The notes beneath the pieces are model-generated. The model saw only the letters and a program-made list of their open reading frames with translations. It was not told the DNA's origin and did no database searches. The position numbers were made by a program, and so were the translations under genes. A stretch of 64,000 nucleotides of DNA. It comes from Rhodospirillaceae bacterium. Lineage in GTDB: Bacteria > Pseudomonadota > Alphaproteobacteria > Rhodospirillales > Rhodospirillaceae. The stretch lies in contig CANJRD010000010.1 in NCBI GenBank assembly GCA_947476695.1, positions 1 through 64,000 on the forward strand. Direction: 5' to 3'. Below, in pieces: positions 7,622 to 14,039 of this stretch (its first letter is position 1; every line of letters begins with the position of its first letter).

Positions 7622-7812
7622 CACGACGATGTTCTGCGATGTGTGACCCCTGCCCCCCCCCTGCCCCCCCCGCCAGCACACATTGCGGTCCCCGCGACAC
7701 CCCTAGTCGCGGATTGGTGTCCCTCCGGTGAAGCGCTCACCCCCCCGCTTCACCGGCGGAGCCACTTCCCAAAAATCTCTCCAGCCGCGGTCAACGTCCG
7801 CGGCTTTTCATT
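7622..7812 (+). ncRNA. Candidate GSR small RNA with C-rich hairpin loops
   Basis: About 190 nt between a promoter candidate and a terminator, with four strong stem-loops. Stem 1 pairs 7636-7645 with 7677-7686 (10 bp, one G-U) around a 31-nt loop that includes runs of 9 and 8 C. Stem 2 pairs 7692-7698 with 7706-7712 around ACCCCTA. Stem 3 pairs 7725-7735 with 7746-7756 (11 perfect bp) around CTCACCCCCC. Stem 4 is the terminator. C-rich exposed loops are how many alphaproteobacterial sRNAs contact G-rich ribosome sites; Caulobacter GsrN is an EcfG(SigT)-dependent example. Ends are estimates; no coding ORF here is credible. Confidence 0.6.
7784..7812 (+). terminator. Intrinsic terminator ending the candidate sRNA
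   Basis: GCCGCGG (7784-7790), a 7-nt loop, CCGCGGC (7798-7804), then TTTTCATTTT. The T-rich tail directly follows the stem only on the plus strand, where no protein gene precedes it; this is what first points to a plus-strand RNA. Confidence 0.75.
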
Positions 7813-7833
7813 TTCGAACGATCTGGGATCGAA

Positions 7834-9603
7834 CTAATGCGCCGGGGTCGGACGCTCGGGGATATAGGCGAATGACACCGTCAGGATCGTGCCCTGGTCG
7901 CTGGTGGTTTTCACTTTCCCACGCAATTGGCGCGCAAAGCCTTCGATCAGCGAATAACCAATGCCGGATTGCTTCGTACCGATCGGCCGTGGCGCGGTGT
8001 CCATCCCGATCCCGTTGTCCCGCACGACCAGCTCGGCGCCTTCACGATTGTTCACCATGCTGACGTGGATCGTGCCGGAATCGCGTCCGGTGAAAGCGTG
8101 CTTCAGCGCATTGGTCACGGCCTCCGTGACCAACAGCGAGATCGGCACCGCATGATCCGCCGTGGTGATGATATCGGGAACGTCGACGGTGACGTTGACG
8201 CGCTTTGCCGCGCCCCAACCGCTTTGGAGAAGATGACGGCAGAGGTCGTTCAGGAAGGTCCGCAGGTTCACGTACCGAAGGTTCTCATCCTCGTAGAGGC
8301 TCTGGTGCACGAGCGCGAGCGCGTTGACGCGGCTTTTAGCCGCCGCCAGGGCGGTGAACTGGTTGGAATCCGCTGCCGAGCGCTATTGTAAATTGAGCAG
8401 GCTTTGGATGATCTGCAGGTTGTTCTTCACCCGATGGTGAATCTCACGCACCAGCGTGTTCTTCTGTTCGAGCGCCGCGCGCAGATCCCGTTGCCGCGCC
8501 CGCGCGGTCAGGGCCATTTGCGAGAGCGTTCGCCCGAGTTCCTGGAACTCCGAAGGAGCCCGCTCCACCTGGCTCGGCATCGCGATGTAGTGGCCCCGGG
8601 CATAACCGGCGCCGACACGTCGCAGGTAGATCACCCAGCGCAGCACGAGCCGCTCCAGCCCGATCCACATTATCGGCATCGCCACCAGCCAGATGAGCAA
8701 CGGAATACCCGCCACAGCCCAGTCCAGCAGGTTCTGCTGTGGGCTCATGCGAACAAGGTCCTGCGCCGCAATGACGAACAGCTTATCGGCGAGCACCGGC
8801 GCGAGCGCATAGAGACGCAGTTCGCCTTCGACACTACTGGCTTGGAACACGGTGCCGTTGCGGCCGAAGTGCAGACGAATGACCTCGGGCGATGGCATTC
8901 CGGCCGCCACAGGTATTGTCGGCGCCGTGGGAACGACGCGTCCCGAAGAGTCGATCAACAGGGTGACCGGCTGGGATTTCGTCGCGGGCTCATCGGCGCG
9001 CGATGTCAACGCGCCGACCCGTATCGCCGCCGAAACGGCTCCAATTCGGTTTCCCGCTTCGTCGCGGAGCGGCACGGCCGCGATCACGGCCGGCTGGCCT
9101 GTGATGCGGCTGTCCACCAGCCCGGTGACCGCAAAATCGGCTCCGCCGACCAGCTCGCCGTACCACGAACGATCGGCGAAAGAGCCCGTGAAGTCCGGCT
9201 GTTGTGTGGTGCACAGCGCCTGACCGGATACGTCAGTGATCGCCATGCTCTCATAGTCTGCGGAGCGCGCGATCGCCTTCCGCATGACGTCGGCGCACGT
9301 CGCGGAATTGTGCCGTCGGATATCGTCCTGGCTCGCCAAAGCCTCCAGCAGGATTCGAGCGCCGCCGACGACCTGGCGATCCGCCATGGACGCGATGGTC
9401 GCCACCTGCAGCAAGGCTTCATCGGCTTTCTGCGCTTGCCGGTCGAAGGCCGCCAGGGTTTGCAGGAAACCGATAACGGCGGCTGGCCCCATCGCCAGGC
9501 ACAGCAGAATGATGAACTGCGCCTTAAGCGACAGACGCGTAGGCCGCGAGAGGTTCGGGTCAGGGGGGGGCACGACGGGCTCTGTCACGCGGGCATCACT
9601 CAC
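7834..9603 (-). pseudogene. HWE/HisKA_2 sensor histidine kinase interrupted by an in-frame TAG
   Basis: A 590-codon frame encodes a cytoplasmic start, TM1 near residues 28-50, a periplasmic sensor region, and TM2 near 297-320. The dimerisation/phosphoacceptor box follows with His389/390 (EIHHRVKNNLQIIQ), then an ATPase domain from about 430 (EAVTNALKHAF, VVRDNGIGM, GIGYSLI). Codon 407, right after LLNLQ, is TAG (8385-8383). The same frame continues as RSAADSNQFTALAAAKSRVNALALVHQ (interrupted here for brevity at the family-typical ALVH), so nothing but the stop is wrong. Family members usually have S or another residue at that place. Kinases of this type feed PhyR in the general stress response. 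Either a nonsense mutation, suppression or a base error. Confidence 0.8.
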
Positions 9604-9716
9604 AACGGAAACGGGACATCATTGTGGCTCAGACGCCCCCAATTGTCGCGCTTGCCAATACGTGGCCGCAGCATCTCGCCGCCCAGAGCCGGTCGCGCGA
9701 GGCCTAAAGACTTGTG

Positions 9717-10216
9717 TTACTGCGCGATCAGCGAGCGCAGCATCCAGGCCGCTTCCTCGTGCACCTTGGTGCGGCGCGTCAGCATGTCCGCCGTGACGAT
9801 GTCGCTGTGTTCGCCGGCGACACGCGCGGCTTCGCGGAAAGTGCGCGACACGGTTTCATGATCCGCGACCAGCGTAGCGATCGACTGTTCAGCAGTCATT
9901 ACACCGGGAGATTCCTTGATCTCGCTGAGTTCGATGAATTCGGCGAACGTCGCCGGCGCGCGATGGCCGAGCGCGCGGATGCGTTCGGCGATCTCATCGA
10001 CCGCCACCGCCAGATCCTCGTATTGCGCCTCGGTCAGCTTGTGGAGCCCGTAGAACAGCGGGCCGACCGCGTTCCAATGCACCCCTTGGGTCTTGAGAAG
10101 GTCTCCGCCAGGACGCTCGAAACGCTCTTGGCGAGCTCGCTGCGATCGGGCGTGCGGATGCCGGTGTTGACCGGAGTCGCCTTTTCCTGCGTCTGCCGTG
10201 CGTCGACGTTAGCCAT
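9717..10216 (-). pseudogene. dps: dps, ferritin-like DNA protection protein, frameshifted
   Basis: Dps oxidises and stores iron and shields DNA in stress. The N-terminus (MANVDARQTQEKA, SELAKSVSSVLAETF) reads from 10216 and reaches position 10097. The remainder (KTQGVHWNAVGPLFYGLHK, then DEIAERIRALG and REAARVAGEHSD) continues in another frame from 10094 to the stop at 9717. Compared with the family, three to four residues between LAETF and KTQ are missing, as if about 10 nt were deleted at 10094-10099. The ferroxidase residues survive in the second part. A perfect EcfG promoter lies upstream. Frameshift mutation or assembly error. Confidence 0.8.
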
Positions 10217-10253
10217 GAGAAATCCTTCCTGCGCGCCGTGAGGTGTAGAGCAG

Positions 10254-10278
10254 AACGGAATTTCGCGTGTTTAGTTCC
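10254..10278 (-). promoter_or_regulatory. Perfect EcfG-type promoter for dps
   Basis: On the minus strand GGAAC (10278-10274), 16 bp, CGTT (10257-10254). The predicted start is about 30 bp before the dps ATG at 10216. Consensus and spacing are exact. Confidence 0.8.
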
Positions 10279-10315
10279 CGTTCGGTGCGCTGAGCGCTCT
10301 TAATGGGACGAAGCC

Positions 10316-10341
10316 GGAACATTCAGGCCGAGTCCCGAGTT
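10316..10341 (+). promoter_or_regulatory. EcfG-type promoter candidate for the entericidin-like pair
   Basis: GGAAC at 10316-10320, 17 bp, then AGTT (one mismatch to CGTT) at 10338-10341. It faces the lipoprotein gene at 10405, divergent from the dps promoter. Confidence 0.45.
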
Positions 10342-10404
10342 GTAGTTCGGTCCGCCTGCATTTGCGGCGCGGGACAGATCACAAAGTTGGGGCAAGGAAT
10401 CGCC

Positions 10405-10548
10405 ATGAAAACCAAATCCGCCATCGTTCTCGCGCTCGTCGCACTCTCGCTGGCCGTCAGCGGCTGCAACACCACCGCCGGCGTCGGTCGCGACGTGAAC
10501 TCGGCCGGTAAGGCCATCACGAATACCGCGGAAGACGCGAAGCACTAA
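10405..10548 (+). CDS. Entericidin-like small lipoprotein 1
   Basis: 47 aa. A signal peptide (KSAIVLALVALSLAVSGC) ends in a lipobox with Cys21, followed by NTTAGVGRDVNSAGKAI and NTAEDAKH, the entericidin EcnA/B pattern. AAGGA lies just upstream of the ATG. Entericidins are outer- or inner-membrane stress lipoproteins, in E. coli a stationary-phase toxin/antidote pair. It is followed 52 bp later by a paralog, so the two form a tandem duplication. Confidence 0.75.
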   Translation: MKTKSAIVLALVALSLAVSGCNTTAGVGRDVNSAGKAITNTAEDAKH

Positions 10549-10600
10549 TCCCTCGGGTCTGACGTTTAGCTCTCGAGTTTCCAACCTGAAGGAATGTGAC

Positions 10601-10744
10601 ATGAAGACAAAAGCCCTCACCCTCGTCGCTCTCACGGCACTCATGCTGGCCGTCACGGGCTGCAACACCGTGTCCGGCGCCGGTAAAGACATGAGCTCGG
10701 CCGGTCGCGCGACCACCGACGCCGCCGAAGACGCGAAGCACTAA
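10601..10744 (+). CDS. Entericidin-like small lipoprotein 2
   Basis: 47 aa, same length and same ending (AEDAKH) as the preceding gene. It has a signal peptide and lipobox (LMLAVTGC), then NTVSGAGKDMSSAGRAT. GAAGGA precedes the ATG. An inverted repeat at about 10751-10779 (GGCGGTTCG pairing with CGAACCGCC) follows the stop and may end the transcript, though it lacks a T tract. Confidence 0.75.
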   Translation: MKTKALTLVALTALMLAVTGCNTVSGAGKDMSSAGRATTDAAEDAKH

Positions 10745-10876
10745 GCGACCCGGCGGTTCGGCGTCTCACGACGAACCGCCCATCGCTCCCCGCCCAGGGT
10801 TTCCCTGATATCCGACAACGCCGCGCTCCATGAAAATGGAGGTGGCGACGATCCCATTTCTACTGAGGAGATACCC

Positions 10877-11488
10877 ATGGCTCCGCTTGACGATCAGAAG
10901 ACAACGATCACCCTCCCCCCGCTTCCGTTTGCGGATAACGCTTTGGAACCGACCATCTCGGCCCGCACTTTGAGCTTCCATCACGGGAAGCACCACAAGG
11001 CCTACGTGGACAAGACGAACGAACTCATCAAAGGCACGCCGCTCGCCGGACGTTCGCTTGAGGACATCATTCGCGGGGCCGGTGACAACAAGCCTTTGTT
11101 CAACAACGCGGCGCAGGTTTGGAATCATAACTTCTATTGGAAGTGTCTTTCGCCAAAAGCGACCAAGCCCGGCGCGGACCTCCAAAGCAAGATCGACGCA
11201 AGCTTCGGATCGCTCGATGCGCTCAAGGAGAAGCTGACCAAGGCCGCCGTCGGACAGTTCGGCAGCGGTTGGGCGTGGTTGATCGCAAAGGGCGATGGTC
11301 TCGAAATCGTGACCACGAGCAATGCCGACACCCCCATCGCGCACGGCCAGAAGCCGCTGCTCACCGGAGATGTGTGGGAACACGCCTATTACCTCGACTG
11401 GCAGAACCAGCGCGAGGCGCATGTGAAGGCGTTGCTCGACAAGCTCGCGAACTGGGATTTCGCCACCGAGAACTTCGCCGCCAAGTGA
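10877..11488 (+). CDS. sodB: Iron superoxide dismutase
   Basis: 203 aa, cytoplasmic. Metal ligands are His35 (SFHHGKHHKAYV), His84 (VWNHNFYW), Asp165 and His169 (DVWEHAYYLDW). Gln80 in AAQVWNH is the Fe-type active-site glutamine. GAGGAG precedes the ATG closely. The first ~15 residues are a short extension relative to E. coli SodB. It converts superoxide to peroxide and oxygen, and lies among stress genes. Confidence 0.93.
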   Translation: MAPLDDQKTTITLPPLPFADNALEPTISARTLSFHHGKHHKAYVDKTNELIKGTPLAGRSLEDIIRGAGDNKPLFNNAAQVWNHNFYWKCLSPKATKPGADLQSKIDASFGSLDALKEKLTKAAVGQFGSGWAWLIAKGDGLEIVTTSNADTPIAHGQKPLLTGDVWEHAYYLDWQNQREAHVKALLDKLANWDFATENFAAK

Positions 11489-11502
11489 TCTGGGGCCGCG
11501 CG

Positions 11503-11528
11503 GGAACTTCCTTGAAAAAGCGCGCGTT
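11503..11528 (+). promoter_or_regulatory. Perfect EcfG-type promoter for the PRC-barrel gene
   Basis: GGAAC at 11503-11507, 17 bp, CGTT at 11525-11528. Predicted start near 11535, about 55 bp before the ATG at 11589. Confidence 0.8.
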
Positions 11529-11588
11529 CGTACTCCATTGGCCGTGCCGTTACGTCGGCACGGCCGTACTCTTTACGGAGAATTTTCC

Positions 11589-12398
11589 ATGGCCAATCTG
11601 ACAACCGACACGGGTGCCTTCACCGGCACGCGCACCGACCCGACGAAGCTGACGAGTGCTTCATTGATCGCGGCGGAAAAGGTAATCGACACCAACGTGT
11701 ACAACCCGCAAGGCGAGAAGCTGGGCGATGTCGACGATCTCATGATCGACAAGGTCAGCGGTCGCGTTGCCTACGCGGTGCTGACGTATGGCGGCTTCCT
11801 CGGCGTCGGCGACAAGAAGTTCCCGCTGCCGTGGTCAGTCCTGACCTATGACAAAAATCAGGGCGGCTTCGTCATCAACCTCGACAAGGAAACGCTGCGC
11901 AACGCGCCGAGCCTCGAGGGCGACGACATGTCCTGGACGCCGGAATACGGCCGCAGCGTCGACGACTACTACAAAGTCCCGTCGCTCTGGATGCAAGAGC
12001 TTCGGCTGAAGGAACGGGCCGGCTCGCGCAAATGCGGAGCCGGCCCGCTTCTTTTACAGAAATGCGTACCGCGCCATGCCGAACAGCGCGCCGACAACGA
12101 CCAGAATCGGCATCGCGATCTTGAAGCGCAGGCCGGCGATGAGGGCGACAAGCGCAACCGCAATCGCCACGAGATCCATCTCCCCGTTCGCGAAAAAGAC
12201 AGCCTGTCCGAAGAACCACCCGAGCGAAGCGATGACACCGACAACGGCCGCGGTGATCCCGCGAAAGGCCGATCCCAGTTTCGGCAACGTCGCGATCCAC
12301 GCCACGTAGGGCGCACCGATCAGGATGAGGAACAGCGACGGCAGGAACGTCGCATAGCTCGTCAGTACGGCGCTCAAGCCGGCGGCCGCGAGCGATGA
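11589..12398 (+). CDS. PRC-barrel domain protein with lost stop codon
   Basis: ATG at 11589 follows a GGAG-type site. Residues ~20-120 form a PRC-barrel (AEKVIDTNVYNPQGEKLGDV, then DKVSGRVAYAVLTYGGFLG). Proteins of this family end shortly after a DDYY.VP.W motif, here DDYYKVPSLWM at about 127-138. Instead the frame continues through an intrinsic terminator hairpin and ~115 codons antisense to chrA, finishing at 12398. A TGA lies one base out of frame near 12006, so a single indel near 12000 could explain the lost stop. Cytoplasmic stress protein of unknown activity, with a perfect EcfG promoter. Confidence 0.7.
   Translation: MANLTTDTGAFTGTRTDPTKLTSASLIAAEKVIDTNVYNPQGEKLGDVDDLMIDKVSGRVAYAVLTYGGFLGVGDKKFPLPWSVLTYDKNQGGFVINLDKETLRNAPSLEGDDMSWTPEYGRSVDDYYKVPSLWMQELRLKERAGSRKCGAGPLLLQKCVPRHAEQRADNDQNRHRDLEAQAGDEGDKRNRNRHEIHLPVREKDSLSEEPPERSDDTDNGRGDPAKGRSQFRQRRDPRHVGRTDQDEEQRRQERRIARQYGAQAGGRER
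12015..12055. terminator. Intrinsic terminator between PRC-barrel gene and chrA
   Basis: CGGGCCGGCTC (12015-12025) pairs with GAGCCGGCCCG (12037-12047), followed on the plus strand by CTTCTTTT. It lies where the PRC-barrel transcript should end, and overlaps the last codon of the convergent chrA. Confidence 0.8.
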
Positions 12399-13301
12399 CA
12401 GCCCCGCCGGCGGGTGGTTCCAGCCCGCGAAGAAGCCAACGTATTGCAGCACGAGGATCAGCGGCCCCGGCGTTGTCTCGGCAAGCGCGAGACCGTTGAT
12501 CATCTCCGCCGGGCTCAACCATTGGAAATTCTCGACAGCGGCCTTGGCGACGTAGGGCAGCACCGCATAAGCGCCGCCGAAGGTGACAAAGGCGGCCTGG
12601 GTGAAGAACCGCGCGATGTCCAGGAACGGCGCAGGGCCGAACGCGGCGACAACCGCCGTTGTCGGGACGATGATCATGACCGCGTAAATGGCGGCGAGCC
12701 TCAGGGCACGCGCCACCGGCGGCCTTTGCGCGGGAACAGTCTTGCTGCCCTGATCTTTCCGCAGGAAGAACCACCCCACCGCGCCCGCGACGAGGACGAT
12801 CAGCGGGAACGGCGCGCCGAGGAACTGGATCGCGATAAAGGCCGTAACCGCGAGGGCGACGGGAATGCCACCGTGCAGGGTCCGGCGCCCAATGCGCCAC
12901 AGCGCCTCGGCGATGATGGCGATGACCACGGGCTTCAATCCCTCGAAGGCCGTCCGGACCAGCGGCGCATCGCCGTGCGCCGCCGCCAGCCAGGACAATC
13001 CAAACAGCACCGCCGCCCCGGGCAGCACGAACAGCACCCCGGCGGTCACACCGCCGCGCACGCCGTGCAGCAGCCAGCCGATATAGGTCGCCAGCTGCTG
13101 CGCTTCGGGGCCCGGCAGAACCATGCAGAAATTCAGCGCCTGGAGGAAATGCGGCTGGTCGACCCAGCGCCGGTCCTCGACCAGATCGCGCTGCATCATA
13201 GCGATCTGGCCAGCCGGGCCACCGAAATTCAAAAGGCCGAGGCGCAGCCAATACCGCGTCGCGGTGGCGAAATCCGGCCTGTTCAGCGGTGATTCGGACA
13301 T
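12054..13301 (-). CDS. chrA: Chromate transporter, ChrA type with two CHR domains
   Basis: 415 aa when started at MSESPLNRP. Two homologous CHR halves are visible: residues ~10-190 (LRLGLLNFGGPAGQIAMM, VLPGPEAQQLATYIGW) and ~220-415 (FFTQAAFVTFGGAYAVLPYV, LAETTPGPLILVLQYVGF). About ten to twelve hydrophobic segments give an inner-membrane protein. ChrA expels chromate, possibly with sulfate exchange. The open frame extends 43 codons upstream without support. Confidence 0.9.
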   Translation of the reverse strand: MSESPLNRPDFATATRYWLRLGLLNFGGPAGQIAMMQRDLVEDRRWVDQPHFLQALNFCMVLPGPEAQQLATYIGWLLHGVRGGVTAGVLFVLPGAAVLFGLSWLAAAHGDAPLVRTAFEGLKPVVIAIIAEALWRIGRRTLHGGIPVALAVTAFIAIQFLGAPFPLIVLVAGAVGWFFLRKDQGSKTVPAQRPPVARALRLAAIYAVMIIVPTTAVVAAFGPAPFLDIARFFTQAAFVTFGGAYAVLPYVAKAAVENFQWLSPAEMINGLALAETTPGPLILVLQYVGFFAGWNHPPAGLSSLAAAGLSAVLTSYATFLPSLFLILIGAPYVAWIATLPKLGSAFRGITAAVVGVIASLGWFFGQAVFFANGEMDLVAIAVALVALIAGLRFKIAMPILVVVGALFGMARYAFL

Positions 13302-13377
13302 CTGGAAGGCGACTTGGAGAGACCCCGGGGCGCGGCTACAATGCCGTCGGATCGGCGGATTGGAAAGGCGCTTAGAG

Positions 13378-14037
13378 ATGCGGATTGACATCGTGTTCGA
13401 TACGGTCTGCCCGTGGTGTTTCGTGGGCAAGCGTCGCTTTGACCGCGCACTTAAGCTGCGCCCGAACGCCCTCCCCGAAATCCGCTATCGGTCGTTCCTT
13501 CTGAACCCCGACCTGCCCGCGCAGGGCGTCGACCGCCGCGAATACCTGGACCGGAAGTTCGGCGGCAGTCAGCAATATGACCGCATTGTCGAAGCCCTGG
13601 TTTTCACCGGTAAAGGCGAAGGCATCAATTTCGCGCTCGACAAGATCAAGCGCACGCCGAATTCCGCGAACTCACACCGCCTCGTCCGCCTCGCCCACAC
13701 CGTCGGTCGACAGCACGAGGCCGTTGAAACGCTGTTCACCGCCTACTTCGAGCGCGGCCTGGATATCGGCAATGTCGAGGTTCTCGTGCGTCTCGCCGAG
13801 GAAGCCGGCATCGAACGCGGCATGGCCTATGCGCACCTCTCCAGCGAGAGCGACGTGAACGCGGTTTACACCGAGAACGCGCGCATGCACCGCCTCGGCA
13901 TCACCGGCGTGCCCTGCTACATCTTCAACGAAGGCCGCGCGATTGCCGGTGCGCAGGAACCGGACATCCTGGTGAAGATGCTCGACCTGGCGTCCGCCCA
14001 GGAAAGCGAACGCATGCCGATGCAGAGCGTCGGCTAG
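13378..14037 (+). CDS. DsbA-family (FrnE/2-hydroxychromene isomerase-like) oxidoreductase
   Basis: 219 aa, cytoplasmic, no signal peptide. It has a thioredoxin-like CPWC at 11-14, a helical insertion, and the cis-Pro loop GITGVPCYIFN near the end, which carries an extra Cys. This matches the FrnE-like branch of DsbA proteins. Redox partner unknown. It is transcribed divergently from chrA; convergent mfd ends 3 bp away. Confidence 0.85.
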   Translation: MRIDIVFDTVCPWCFVGKRRFDRALKLRPNALPEIRYRSFLLNPDLPAQGVDRREYLDRKFGGSQQYDRIVEALVFTGKGEGINFALDKIKRTPNSANSHRLVRLAHTVGRQHEAVETLFTAYFERGLDIGNVEVLVRLAEEAGIERGMAYAHLSSESDVNAVYTENARMHRLGITGVPCYIFNEGRAIAGAQEPDILVKMLDLASAQESERMPMQSVG

Positions 14038-14039
14038 CT

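Noticed and set aside
7601-7837. 78-codon ORF on the plus strand inside the C-rich intergenic region
   Set aside because: Its protein is Pro/Ala-rich without homology, and the underlying DNA is made of hairpins; it is better read as structured RNA.
11875-13251. 458-codon minus-strand frame over chrA in a different phase
   Set aside because: The chrA frame 12054-13301 has both CHR domains; this one is Arg/Gly-rich noise.
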